From assembly GCF_001644195.2 (NCBI RefSeq), contig NZ_LWBL02000029.1, positions 1 through 64,000 of the forward strand: 64,000 nt of DNA, given 5' to 3'. A program made the translations under genes and the position numbers. Origin of the DNA: Bacillus marinisedimentorum. Lineage in GTDB: Bacteria > Bacillota > Bacilli > Bacillales > Bacillaceae_O. Of this stretch, positions 18,118-26,562 are shown one piece after another. The notes beneath the pieces were generated by a model. That model worked only from the letters and a program-made list of their open reading frames with translations, was not told the DNA's origin and did not search any database. Position 1 is the first letter of the stretch; each line of letters begins with the position of its first letter.

Positions 18118-18157
18118 AAAGGGGTACCAAATCTGTACGATTTGGTACCCCTTTTTT
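18115..18157. terminator. Terminator of the 18.2-kb secreted protein gene
   Basis: A perfect 19-bp stem whose core is GGGGTACCAAATC/GATTTGGTACCCC, with loop TGTAC and A/T runs on both flanks. Confidence 0.92.
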
Positions 18158-18218
18158 TGATATTCATTAATATTTATACCTCTACACAAAACCCATAACG
18201 CGAAACGGGCTTTTCTTT

Positions 18219-18773
18219 TTAATGATATACTTGCCTGCTGCCGTAAACATTGTTGGCAGTCGTCCACTCAGTTGTGGAATACTGGCGATTTTCCCAGTAG
18301 AACATGAAGAACGCTGGAACAAGCAAAATGGTAGCGAGCAGCGTCAGGATAACTCCGAAATGCATGAATTTTCCGTTTTGATCCTTCTGGGCTTCTTGAT
18401 AGTCTGCCACTTCCGGAAAAACCGCCACATCCTGCAGGGTCAACGCTTTATCATTTTGCGGATCATAAAAGACGGTGTCTCTGTGTGAAAAGGCAAAAAA
18501 GTTATCGCGGACCGTTTTATAAGTAGCCGTTCCGGCGACAACCTGCTTTATATCGCTTTCCTTTGAGGACACTTCAAATAGTTCAGTATTTCGGATTTCT
18601 AGAGAACCATTCTTAAAGTCGCTGTGCTCCTCTTTCAATTGCTCATTTACCGCAGACATCATTTCTGCATTGTATTTACCCGTATTAGTGCCTTCTGCCG
18701 CAAATGCCTGCATTCCCATGACAGTTCCTGTCAGCATAACAGCTGCGAACAGTGCTGCAAACCACTTTTTCAT
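18219..18773 (-). CDS. Predicted secreted, C-terminally membrane-anchored protein of unknown function
   Basis: 184 residues. A signal peptide (residues 1-25, ending MQAFAAEG) precedes an extracytoplasmic domain (about 26-135). A single membrane helix (about 138-160, FGVILTLLATILLVPAFFMF) and a short polar tail follow. AGGAGGGTAATAGG precedes the ATG. I do not recognise the domain. Monocistronic, bounded by a strong terminator. Confidence 0.82.
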   Translation of the reverse strand: MKKWFAALFAAVMLTGTVMGMQAFAAEGTNTGKYNAEMMSAVNEQLKEEHSDFKNGSLEIRNTELFEVSSKESDIKQVVAGTATYKTVRDNFFAFSHRDTVFYDPQNDKALTLQDVAVFPEVADYQEAQKDQNGKFMHFGVILTLLATILLVPAFFMFYWENRQYSTTEWTTANNVYGSRQVYH

Positions 18774-18858
18774 CCTATTACCCTCCTAGAATCCATGATA
18801 AATGATCAGTTCATGCTACTATAATAATAGTAGATACATAGAAAAGTTTCAATAACGG

Positions 18859-19710
18859 TTATTTCCTTTCTTCCCTCTTGACCGCCTCGATAACCTCTTT
18901 GCCGTCCCCGGACCATTTTATCACTCTGTACTCGTTATCATGGTAAAAGGTGAACCATGCATTGCGGCTGTATGCTTCTTTCATCCATTTTCTCTTCTGG
19001 TCAATCGAGTCCATCGGGTAATCATCAAACGCTAGCACCCACAAAACATTTTGATGGGCCTGGGTAGGCATTAAATCCGCCATATGGATAATCGGCTCTT
19101 CACCCGTTTCCAATATAACGATACTGTGACCGTCACTATGCCCGCCGGTGTGATGCATGACCACGCCCGGCACCGGTTCCGCTTTATCCGCAAAGGTGCG
19201 GACCTGGTGTTCCAGCGGCTTCCAATTTTCCTCCCAATATGTATTACTGGAACGAATATTGGGATTCTGCATTTCATTCCATTCCGTTTCGGAGACAAAA
19301 ATTTCAGCATTAGGGAAGGCTGGCACAAGCCTGCCGTCTTTCCACTTTGTTAGGCCGCTTGCATGGTCGAAGTGCAAATGGGTCATTAAGACAAGGTCGA
19401 TATCGTCAGCAGTAAACCCCAGACGCTGTAAATCTTCATCCACGGAGCTTTCCTCCGTCACGCCGTAATTCCGTTTCATTTTGTCAGAGAACTTTCCATT
19501 GCCGATCCCTGACTCGATCAATACATTTTTTCCGCCTGTCTGAAAAAAGATCGGGTCTGTCCTGAGCGGAACCTGGTTCTTTTGGTTGGACGGATATTTT
19601 TTGCTCCACAGTGCCTTAGGCACAACGCCAAACATTGCACCGCCGTCCAGGTGTGTCATTCCGCCGTTCAGCCAGGTTAACGTCACATCCCCTTTTTTAA
19701 ATGTTTCCAT
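18859..19710 (-). CDS. ytnP: MBL-fold metallohydrolase YtnP (lactonase-like)
   Basis: About 283 residues of the metallo-beta-lactamase fold with the zinc motif [12 protein letters not shown] (HxHxDH, near residue 110), [13 protein letters not shown] and [11 protein letters not shown]. In B. subtilis YtnP is reported to degrade acyl-homoserine-lactone signals and a Streptomyces signal. Start taken at the ATG at 19710, 5 nt after GGGGGG. It lies beside trmB, as in B. subtilis, but a terminator-like hairpin separates the two. Confidence 0.93.
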   Translation of the reverse strand: METFKKGDVTLTWLNGGMTHLDGGAMFGVVPKALWSKKYPSNQKNQVPLRTDPIFFQTGGKNVLIESGIGNGKFSDKMKRNYGVTEESSVDEDLQRLGFTADDIDLVLMTHLHFDHASGLTKWKDGRLVPAFPNAEIFVSETEWNEMQNPNIRSSNTYWEENWKPLEHQVRTFADKAEPVPGVVMHHTGGHSDGHSIVILETGEEPIIHMADLMPTQAHQNVLWVLAFDDYPMDSIDQKRKWMKEAYSRNAWFTFYHDNEYRVIKWSGDGKEVIEAVKREERK

Positions 19711-19859
19711 CAAATCCCCCCGTGTTATTAAAACTACTTCTTAGTTTAGCAAAAGTCATTTATTTGTTAAATTAAAAGTATTCAGAATAAGATAGGCGTA
19801 GGAGGAGACTGTTTTTCGTTCACCAGGGTTTTGCCGTAATAAAGCTTGAAGACAGCAAA

Positions 19860-19881
19860 AGCTGCCCCAATCGGGACAGCT
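19860..19881 (-). terminator. Probable terminator of trmB
   Basis: AGCTGCCCC/GGGACAGCT forms a 9-bp stem with one G-U pair in minus-strand RNA, followed by TTTTGCTGTC. The tail is modest. Confidence 0.6.
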
Positions 19882-19890
19882 CCGGAAGTA

Positions 19891-20529
19891 TCAACGGAAT
19901 GCGGCCTCACATCTGTATATCCGCATCCCCTTTGATGAAAACTTTTGTTCATATTCAGTCATGATATTTCCTTCAAACCCGCTGTCATGCAGATTCAAGC
20001 TAACATTTTTTATCACCATGCCGTATTTTGAAAAGCTTTCCAGCGAATATTCAAAAAGTCCCTGGTTATCAGTTTTCAAATGGACCTCGCCTTGTTCACA
20101 GAGTACCTTTTCGTATTGGGCCAGAAAGGTTTCATAGGTAAGCCTTCGTTTTTCATGGCGGTTTTTCGGCCACGGATCAGAAAAATTGAGATAAATCCGG
20201 GATACTTCACTATCTCCGAAAAACGCTGTCAGATCATTAGCATCTTCATTCAGAAGCCGAATGTTTTCAAGGCTTTGGTCAAGCACCTTATCAAGTGCAT
20301 TTATAATGACAGATGGAGCCTTCTCAATTCCGATAAAGTTAACGGCGGGGTTCGCTTCAGCCATCCCAGCAACAAACCGGCCTTTACCGGTCCCGATTTC
20401 CAGATGAATCGGGTTCCCGTTTCCGAATTCCGCCGCCCAGCTGCTGCGGAGGCTTTCTGGATGGGTCGGTATGACCGCACTGTTCTTTTTGATTTTATCT
20501 TTTGCCCATGGCTTATGTCTTTGCCGCAT
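19891..20529 (-). CDS. trmB: tRNA (guanine-N7-)-methyltransferase TrmB
   Basis: Makes m7G46 in tRNA variable loops using S-adenosylmethionine. About 212 residues beginning [13 protein letters not shown], the usual Bacillus TrmB start, so I place the start at 20529. The SAM site [12 protein letters not shown] is near residues 43-54. The catalytic region [17 protein letters not shown] and the C-terminal segment [14 protein letters not shown] are both present. Located between ytnP and ytzH-ytmP as in B. subtilis. Confidence 0.96.
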   Translation of the reverse strand: MRQRHKPWAKDKIKKNSAVIPTHPESLRSSWAAEFGNGNPIHLEIGTGKGRFVAGMAEANPAVNFIGIEKAPSVIINALDKVLDQSLENIRLLNEDANDLTAFFGDSEVSRIYLNFSDPWPKNRHEKRRLTYETFLAQYEKVLCEQGEVHLKTDNQGLFEYSLESFSKYGMVIKNVSLNLHDSGFEGNIMTEYEQKFSSKGMRIYRCEAAFR

Positions 20530-20591
20530 AGTACCACTTCTTTCTTTCAATTTCACAACAGGTTTTATCCGTTTTACAACATAACACGAAA

Positions 20592-20735
20592 TTACGCAAA
20601 ACGGAACTGTTTTTCAGTGTGCAAACACCGGTTTATGGCGTGAATATCACTGTATATCGTGCGAAACCGGCCTTGTGGCGTGAAATGCAGAAGTTCTGGC
20701 GTGAATGAACTGGTGGTTTGCGTGAATTAGGCATA
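20592..20735 (+). repeat. Short array of about seven 21-bp GGCGTGAA units
   Basis: Cores TACGCAA, GTGCAA, TGGCGTGAA, TCGTGCGAA, TGGCGTGAA, TGGCGTGAA and TGCGTGAA recur every 19-22 bp between trmB and the DUF3891 gene. The core is the reverse complement of the TTCACGCCA core of the large array at 53500-54330, so the two arrays belong to one family in opposite orientation. Confidence 0.75.
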
Positions 20736-20829
20736 ATAACGGATTATCCGACGAACTGCAGAGGATTTCACGGCATGTCAATAGAAGACAGTTGAAGTCC
20801 AAAAAATAAAACGAAAAGGATGGATAAGC

Positions 20830-21582
20830 ATGATATTAAGGGAAACTGCAGACCATTTTATTTTGTACAAACAGCATGATCACGGACTATTATCGGGTGA
20901 AATGGGTGCCAATTGGGGAAATGGAGTATTCGGCCCGCTACCTTTCCGGATGACTTTTGCTGCAGCCATCCATGATATCAGCTGGATTGATGAAGATGAA
21001 AACATCAGCTGGAACAGCGATGACAACAAACCATACGATTTTGTCGACTTGCCATTGAAAAGGCGCCTTGATATGTATGCTAAAGGCCTTGATCATACTG
21101 AAAAACTGGACCCTTACAGTGCTGTACTTGTTTCCAAGCATTATAGTTCCTTTTACAGCGAAGAGGACGGGGAAGAGGTTAAAACTTTTTTGCAAAACGA
21201 GCGAATTAGGCGCACTGAGCTTGCCGAAACAGCTTCCATTTCATCGTCAGAGCAAACTGATGACCTGAAAATCCTGCGGATGCTCGATAACCTTTCTCTG
21301 TATGTTTGCCTGAATGGGCCTGGCACACCAAAAACAGAGGTGCACCCATGGTATCAAGACGGCCTAATGGCGTATACAGCGGATGGCGGAGAGCAAAGAT
21401 TGTCTCTTGAATGGACGAATCAGCATACGATTACAATTGATCCTTTCCCTTTTCAGGCGGAGTGGACAGCTTCCATTCCCGTTTATCGTATTCATAAGTC
21501 GCAGAAAGGAGATAATCTTGATAAAATGAAGGAACAAAGCCTTCAGCTGGTTACATTTGCACCGGTATCGGCCCGGCCCTAA
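20830..21582 (+). CDS. DUF3891 family protein
   Basis: 250-residue soluble protein with the family opening RETADHFILYKQHDHGLLSGEM and HDISWIDEDENISW. His/Asp residues recur (QHDHG, IHDISW, SKHYSSFY), reminiscent of HD-like metal enzymes, but no function is established. AAAGGATGGATAAGC precedes the ATG. A microprotein gene follows 14 bp downstream. Confidence 0.88.
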   Translation: MILRETADHFILYKQHDHGLLSGEMGANWGNGVFGPLPFRMTFAAAIHDISWIDEDENISWNSDDNKPYDFVDLPLKRRLDMYAKGLDHTEKLDPYSAVLVSKHYSSFYSEEDGEEVKTFLQNERIRRTELAETASISSSEQTDDLKILRMLDNLSLYVCLNGPGTPKTEVHPWYQDGLMAYTADGGEQRLSLEWTNQHTITIDPFPFQAEWTASIPVYRIHKSQKGDNLDKMKEQSLQLVTFAPVSARP

Positions 21583-21596
21583 AGGAGGGATTGCCT

Positions 21597-21686
21597 TTGA
21601 ATGAATTTCTGATTACCTGGGCACCCATTCTGGTGGTTTTTCTTGCAATAGCAGCGTTATTATTGTGGGGTGCCAAAGGCAAATAA
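21597..21686 (+). CDS. 29-residue membrane microprotein resembling CydS
   Basis: TTG start 6-7 nt after AAAGGAGGGA; the product opens MNEFLITWAPILVV, has a single hydrophobic helix and ends GAKGK. The pattern FLI-x-(W/Y)-AP-x-x-VV is what I recall for CydS, the small third subunit of Bacillus/Geobacillus cytochrome bd oxidases. No cydAB genes lie in this window. It is probably translated from the DUF3891 transcript and ends at a strong terminator. The CydS link is a resemblance, not a firm assignment. Confidence 0.7.
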   Translation: MNEFLITWAPILVVFLAIAALLLWGAKGK

Positions 21687-21692
21687 TATGCA

Positions 21693-21722
21693 AGCCGGCC
21701 TGAAAAAAAGGCCGGCTTTTTT
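21693..21722 (+). terminator. Terminator after the CydS-like microprotein
   Basis: AGCCGGCCT/AGGCCGGCT 9-bp stem with a 7-nt loop followed by TTTTTT. Confidence 0.92.
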
Positions 21723-21830
21723 CGGCCGCGTTAACCATCAGCTGCCGCCATCCCAAACATTGGTCACACTAAGAATGTATAATCCCACAAAAGCGACGGT
21801 AATATAAAAGCAAAAAAGGAAGTGTCAATT

Positions 21831-22115
21831 GTGACGATTACCTCGCAGGATCAAATCGGGATGATTCGCGAAATTTTATATAACCATAAAACAGACTGCT
21901 GCGGGCAGGTTTCAGAATATCAGCAAATACAGCGTCTTATTCAATCACTCGTGGCAAAAGGAAGCCTGAATGAACAAGAAAAACAAACGATGTATGACAT
22001 CTACCAATACACCCAGAACGGTGTCAATGGGCGGAATATTGATGAACACATCACCACACATGATGAATCACTGGGCAAATGGATCCATGAATTGGATGCC
22101 TCTTACATTCAATAA
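21831..22115 (+). CDS. ytzH: YtzH-like protein
   Basis: About 94-residue soluble protein with TDCCGQVSEYQQIQRLIQSL near the middle, characteristic of YtzH. The GTG at 21831 is 10 nt after AAAAAAGGA; an earlier GTG at 21822 is only 1 nt from it. Function unknown. It sits convergent with ytmP, sharing the terminator at 22128-22161. In B. subtilis ytzH lies between trmB and ytmP. Confidence 0.88.
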   Translation: MTITSQDQIGMIREILYNHKTDCCGQVSEYQQIQRLIQSLVAKGSLNEQEKQTMYDIYQYTQNGVNGRNIDEHITTHDESLGKWIHELDASYIQ

Positions 22116-22127
22116 CAAAAAAGTAAA

Positions 22128-22161
22128 AAAAGAGAACATTTCCGGGGAAATGTTCTCTTTT
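22128..22161. terminator. Bidirectional terminator between ytzH and ytmP
   Basis: AAAAGAGAACATTT/AAATGTTCTCTTTT, 14 bp, with A/T runs on each side. Its edge touches the ytmP stop codon. Confidence 0.92.
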
Positions 22162-22976
22162 TATCGCAATGTGTCATGATTTAGGACATTAGACAGATAG
22201 TTGAGCCAGTTCCTTGATTCCGAAGGCTGGTTCCGCTCGCTATGCCAGATCACCCACAGGATGGTCTGTGATACAACATACCATTTCATTCGTTCAAGCA
22301 GGCTGCCGGTCAGGTCAATCCCGTATTCCTCAAGCCAGCCTTGCCATTCTTCCCTGGGGATATACCAGGATAAAAGCATGCCGAGATCAAGTGCCGGATC
22401 GGCGATCATTGCCCCATCCCAATCAATCAGGAAAAGTTCTTCACGCTCACTGAGCAGCCAGTTGTTGTGATTCACGTCACAGTGGCAAACGACCATATCC
22501 TGCGACTGGACTGCCGCCATCTCTTTTTCCAAAAAACGCATTGCATGCCGGATGACATCGTTCCCCCGGCATTCTCCGCTCATTCTTTCACCGATTTCAG
22601 ACAGAATATGTTCCGGCAGAAGCGGTTCCTTGCCAATACGTTTCAGCATGGAAAGCAGGGCGTCTGACTGATGAATTTTGCTCAGCAAACGCGCGACCGA
22701 AACACTGTTCATATCGGTGGGTTTAAGCTCACGCCCGTTCAGCCAGTGCTGGGCCGTGAACACATCGCCGTTTTCCATGCGTTTCGTCCATATTAATTTC
22801 GGAACAATCCCTTCGGCTGATAAAACAGCTAGGAAAGGTGATGAGTTGCGTTTCAGGAACAACTTTTCACCGTTCTTCCTGGCAATGTATGCTTCACCTG
22901 TCTGCCCGCCGGCAGGGGTGATCTGCCACTCTTTTCCTAAAATCTGCTCCAACCATTTCACCTTCAATTTCGTCAT
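22161..22976 (-). CDS. ytmP: Aminoglycoside/choline phosphotransferase-like kinase YtmP
   Basis: 271 residues of the APH/choline-kinase fold. The Brenner-type catalytic loop is VVCHCDVNHNNWLL (near residues 162-175) and the metal-binding DWDGAMIADPALDLG follows. The family (YtmP, CotS, LicA) phosphorylates small molecules; the natural substrate is unknown. Preceded by AGGAAGAAT. It is convergent with ytzH and 3' to nothing else, so it is probably monocistronic. Confidence 0.9.
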   Translation of the reverse strand: MTKLKVKWLEQILGKEWQITPAGGQTGEAYIARKNGEKLFLKRNSSPFLAVLSAEGIVPKLIWTKRMENGDVFTAQHWLNGRELKPTDMNSVSVARLLSKIHQSDALLSMLKRIGKEPLLPEHILSEIGERMSGECRGNDVIRHAMRFLEKEMAAVQSQDMVVCHCDVNHNNWLLSEREELFLIDWDGAMIADPALDLGMLLSWYIPREEWQGWLEEYGIDLTGSLLERMKWYVVSQTILWVIWHSERNQPSESRNWLNYLSNVLNHDTLR

Positions 22977-23242
22977 AACATATTCTTCCTAAACTGTCAT
23001 TTTTATCGGTGCATCCATATAGTAAAAGTATACAGCAATTTCCCGCATGTTCACACAATATTTTTCATTTCTTCACGTATTTCGCCATATTTCAAAGACC
23101 AGGAGAACTCACGTTAACCGAAAAATAACTATATCGGGCTTCTGTCCCTCCGGATAATTATACATTTGCACAATGTTTTGCCGTTTTCACCATTTTTCTA
23201 AACCACTTTTGTATGTTATTACAATTTTCATTGACTACCATA

Positions 23243-23431
23243 TCACAGAAAGCGGTTTTTGAAAAAACGAGCCAGCAAAACCAATAAGGTAAAGACAGCG
23301 ATTGGCGCTGTTATCCATACCCAATCGGCAGCGTATTGACTTAGTGATGCCCGCCAGCTATCTTCTTTATAAAATAAAAGGACCCATAAAAGTGCAAATA
23401 AAGCTGAGACAATCAGATCTGAAAGTTTCAC
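23243..23431 (-). CDS. Small two-helix membrane protein
   Basis: 62 residues with two hydrophobic helices (about 5-22 and 38-56) joined by a short polar loop with KEDSWRASL. Its start overlaps the stop of the lipid kinase gene by 4 nt (ATGA), so the two are translationally coupled. Not recognised; the coupling suggests a role in membrane lipid handling, which is inference. Confidence 0.75.
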   Translation of the reverse strand: MKLSDLIVSALFALLWVLLFYKEDSWRASLSQYAADWVWITAPIAVFTLLVLLARFFKNRFL

Positions 23432-24420
23432 CCGTTTTTCCCTCCTCTTGCGGCTGCTTCTATGCTTCTGCCCGATTTAGTCCGCTTTTTCGAATAAATA
23501 CTCCTTCTCGAAGGCTGTACACTTACCTGAATCGGAGTCATTCCCGCCTGTTCCCCATCTGTATGGACCGGGAATGGCGATTCGCTAGTAACACTTATAT
23601 TCCGGCCGGTAAACAATTCGACTTCCTTCAAATGTTTATGCCAGCCGAAAAACACACTTCCGAACAAAAGAAGAAGTTTCCATGCGGGCAAGTTATATAC
23701 GACACAAACATCCAGTATCCCGTCAGCAGGGTCGGCAGCCGGGGATATTTTCATCCCGCCGCCGTAAAAAGGGCTGTTGGAAATCGTGATGAACCATACC
23801 TTTTCAAACATAGCCGTTTTTCCATCAATTGTCACCGTCACATCTGCAGGCTTGTATGCTGCCATCGTTTTTAAAAGGGCGATCATGTAAGCAAACCGGC
23901 CCAATCCGAGTTTGTTCAAAAACGGTTTATAGGCAGCTTCGTCAGCCGTCTTTGATACTTCGGCATCAAAACCGGCGCCAACACTGTTGACAAAACGCTT
24001 ATGACGTCCTTTCCCCGTACTGAACAACACTCCGCCGACATCATACTGCCCTGTTTTGCCGCCTCTTCCAATGATGGTATTCAAGGCATCAAGCGGCGCT
24101 GACGGTATTGAAAAGCCCCTTGCAAAATCGTTGCCCGACCCGGCAGGTATATATCCGATCTTTATATGCTCATGAAACGTGAGTCCGTTCATGATTTCAT
24201 GGATTGTCCCGTCACCGCCTACGGCAACAATCGCTTCCAGATGGTCGGCATGAATTTCCGCAATCTGGCGCGCAATCTGCTCGGCATGTCCGGGCCTTTC
24301 CGTAAAAAAGGAACGGAATCTAACGTTTTTTTGTTGAAGTTCCACCTTGACTTTATTCCATTTTTTTAGAGCTTTTCCATTTCCAGCTGCCGGATTAATG
24401 ATAAAGAAATAAATTTTCAT
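23428..24420 (-). CDS. ytlR: Diacylglycerol/lipid kinase family protein YtlR
   Basis: 330 residues of the DAGK catalytic family: AVGGDGTIHEIMNGL (about 63-77) holds the GGDGT nucleotide-binding motif, followed by GYIPAGSGNDFARG. The C-terminal beta domain includes NSPFYGGGMKISPAADPADG. It probably phosphorylates a membrane lipid such as diacylglycerol, though DgkB-type specificity cannot be read here. Last but one in the minus-strand series thpR-lrgA-lrgB-ytlQ-ytlR; the ribosome site is weak. Confidence 0.92.
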   Translation of the reverse strand: MKIYFFIINPAAGNGKALKKWNKVKVELQQKNVRFRSFFTERPGHAEQIARQIAEIHADHLEAIVAVGGDGTIHEIMNGLTFHEHIKIGYIPAGSGNDFARGFSIPSAPLDALNTIIGRGGKTGQYDVGGVLFSTGKGRHKRFVNSVGAGFDAEVSKTADEAAYKPFLNKLGLGRFAYMIALLKTMAAYKPADVTVTIDGKTAMFEKVWFITISNSPFYGGGMKISPAADPADGILDVCVVYNLPAWKLLLLFGSVFFGWHKHLKEVELFTGRNISVTSESPFPVHTDGEQAGMTPIQVSVQPSRRSIYSKKRTKSGRSIEAAARGGKNG

Positions 24421-24554
24421 CTATGTGTACCTGTCCCCGTGTTTGATATGCAATATAATCTGAATATCTTCATTTTACCTTAAGAACCGGAGATATGACA
24501 TATGCAGTTATCCACTTGCTTTTGCAAAGGTGCAGGAGAGTTGCAGAAAGAGCT

Positions 24555-25484
24555 TCATTCATCAATCTCCCATTCAGGCCGCCGGTAAGCTACGGTTTCG
24601 CAGTGAAGCAGCAGTTCACGGGCTGCCTTGAGCTGCATATGTTTAAGCGGAACCGGCTGCCTCACCCGCATGACCCGCCACTCCGGATATCCTGATTTGT
24701 CCAGCACTTTGAGTCCGGCAGGCGGATATGGAAAATCGATTCTGTCTCTGCGGCTGTACAGCACTTTCTGCACGGGAAGTGCAATCGAAGCGGATGACAG
24801 GATACGCGATATAATCCTGGCGGAACGATCGAGTGATATCATCGGGTTCAGTCGCTTCTTTATATCCTTACCGGTTTGTTCCTGCCAAAACTTTCCCTTC
24901 GCCGCTTTGAATACTGTTTGCCCGCTTCCCTGCAAATGCGTCATTACGATGACATCCACAGGCGTTACGAGAATGGTATCCAGTTCAACAGTCGCCTGCT
25001 GAAAACGGAAAACCGGCTTGTGCATCAGCAGGTAACTGTCAGGAAAGCCCTGTAATAAGTGAATGAGTTCAACGTTTTTGTTCCAGTTTCTATCAACTGA
25101 GGATTTTTCCCTCAGTGTTGATGTACCCCATCGCATCTTATAGCCGAGCATTTCATCACGGAAACGCTCTTTTAACTCCTCTTCGCTTACAGAACCGGCG
25201 GAGTGCGGGATCTTGCTGCTCTCTTCCATCGTAACAGCACTGCGTTTCAGCAGCGTTTTTATTGTTGACAGGGGCCCCTTTCTGTCCGGTTCGTCCGCAG
25301 TCTCCCACTGCTCGAAAAAGTCATGCCTTTCAGCACCGGCCTCAGGCAGCGGCAGCCCTTCCTCCCACGCCGCTTTAAACGACTGCCAGCGTTTCTGTTT
25401 ATGGCTGATGAATTGGCCTGGATAACGGTATATATCCTTTTCATATCTTGATATATAGTCCTGAAGTTTGATCAACTGTGCCAT
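24555..25484 (-). CDS. ytlQ: NERD-like domain protein YtlQ
   Basis: 309 residues beginning MAQLIKLQDYISRYEKDIYRY, as I recall for B. subtilis YtlQ. The central part (about 140-205) holds a degenerate nuclease-related (NERD) core: ELDTILVTPVDVIVMT replaces the usual Asp...Glu-x-Lys residues, so nuclease activity is doubtful. GGAGGTTAAAA precedes the ATG. It starts 20 bp after lrgB ends and is probably cotranscribed. Confidence 0.82.
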   Translation of the reverse strand: MAQLIKLQDYISRYEKDIYRYPGQFISHKQKRWQSFKAAWEEGLPLPEAGAERHDFFEQWETADEPDRKGPLSTIKTLLKRSAVTMEESSKIPHSAGSVSEEELKERFRDEMLGYKMRWGTSTLREKSSVDRNWNKNVELIHLLQGFPDSYLLMHKPVFRFQQATVELDTILVTPVDVIVMTHLQGSGQTVFKAAKGKFWQEQTGKDIKKRLNPMISLDRSARIISRILSSASIALPVQKVLYSRRDRIDFPYPPAGLKVLDKSGYPEWRVMRVRQPVPLKHMQLKAARELLLHCETVAYRRPEWEIDE

Positions 25485-25504
25485 TTTTAACCTCCAAATG
25501 GAAT

Positions 25505-26191
25505 TTAGACGAACATTGCTGTCAGAACAGGTGCAAGCACGGAAGCAATTATCGCGCTAAGTGTCATCGCGATTGAACTGATGGCCGCTTCTTTTTCGCC
25601 GATTTCAAGCGCCCTTGATGTCCCCATTCCGTGAGCTGCGCTGCCCAGACCGATTCCTTTCCCGATGAAATGATCAATTCTGCATACTCTTAAAAGCCCT
25701 GGGCCAAACATCGCTCCCCCGACGCCGGCAACCATAACGAACACAGCTGTGATGGCTGGAACCCCTCCCAATACGGTGGAGATATCCATGGCGATTGGGG
25801 TTGTTACCGACTTCGGAACGAGCGACGCCAGGATCTCCGGTTCTGCTTCCAGCCAGACGGCAAATATAATCCCTGACAAAATTCCAATTGCCGTACCCGT
25901 AAAAACCCCCGCCATGATCGAGAGAAAATATTTTTTCAATACGAAAAACTGGCGGTATAAGGGATAAGCGAGCGCAACCACAGCCGGGCCGAGCAGTTCA
26001 TCAATCCATTGCGCCCCTATCATATAGGCATCATAGGAAACACCTGCTGAAAGCAGGATGGTTACAATCATGATTGTTGATGTCACGATCGGAACAGTAA
26101 AAGGAGTGTACCATTTTAAATATAATATCTTGCTGAACCAGTAAACGCCTGCCGTCATGAATATGGCAGCTGCAGCCAGAAGAACCGTCAT
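25505..26191 (-). CDS. lrgB: LrgB family antiholin-like membrane protein
   Basis: About 228 residues, multi-spanning, with the LrgB/CidB signature KSVTTPIAMDISTVLGG and GLGSAAHGMGTSRALE. LrgB proteins act with LrgA in control of murein hydrolase activity and have been linked to pyruvate uptake. Start at 26191, overlapping the lrgA stop (ATGA). The usual LytST two-component regulator genes are not nearby. Confidence 0.94.
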   Translation of the reverse strand: MTVLLAAAAIFMTAGVYWFSKILYLKWYTPFTVPIVTSTIMIVTILLSAGVSYDAYMIGAQWIDELLGPAVVALAYPLYRQFFVLKKYFLSIMAGVFTGTAIGILSGIIFAVWLEAEPEILASLVPKSVTTPIAMDISTVLGGVPAITAVFVMVAGVGGAMFGPGLLRVCRIDHFIGKGIGLGSAAHGMGTSRALEIGEKEAAISSIAMTLSAIIASVLAPVLTAMFV

Positions 26192-26562
26192 CCCCTTTCC
26201 ATCCTTTCCTTCCGCCGCGCTGTCTCCTGGCTGATCCATCCGCCGCCTGTCATCACGAGCGCAGTACTGACAAGGACGGCAGCGACTGCGAGCAGCCCTT
26301 CACCCGTAAACAAATCCAAGTAATTCATGACCCCAACGGTAACCGGGATAAAAAGAAACGGCAATCGTGACAGCAAAAACGAAGCCCCCCTGTCAAACCA
26401 ACCCGTCTTGACCACACCGGAAATCAGCAAGCCAAATAACAGCAGCATCCCAATGATGCTGCCGGGGATAAACAGTCCGAATAATTCTGCTATTCCATTC
26501 CCCAATTGATAAATGCCATACAGGAAGGCAACTTGAAGGCCGGCGAGCACCGCCTTTTTCAT
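26188..26562 (-). CDS. lrgA: CidA/LrgA family holin-like membrane protein
   Basis: 124 residues, four predicted helices, with the family segment GNGIAELFGLFIPGSIIGM and LLFIPVTVGVMNY. Holin-like partner of LrgB. It overlaps both neighbours by 4 nt (ATGA with thpR upstream and lrgB downstream), so the three genes are translationally coupled. Confidence 0.94.
   Translation of the reverse strand: MKKAVLAGLQVAFLYGIYQLGNGIAELFGLFIPGSIIGMLLLFGLLISGVVKTGWFDRGASFLLSRLPFLFIPVTVGVMNYLDLFTGEGLLAVAAVLVSTALVMTGGGWISQETARRKERMERG

Larger units (their letters stand above)
16841..18218. other. 1.4-kb gene-free, repeat-rich region
   Basis: In order it holds the ytzB terminator (16965-17003), a strongly decayed minus-strand copy of a GC-rich Bacillus repeat (17086-17260), AT-rich unique sequence, an intact copy of that repeat (17546-17680), a long copy of the composite element (17812-18117) and a 19-bp-stem terminator. 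I found no reading frame with a credible ribosome site or recognisable protein. Confidence 0.8.

Noticed and set aside
20080-20643. 187-residue plus-strand frame
   Set aside because: Antisense to trmB and running into the short 21-bp array; no ribosome site.
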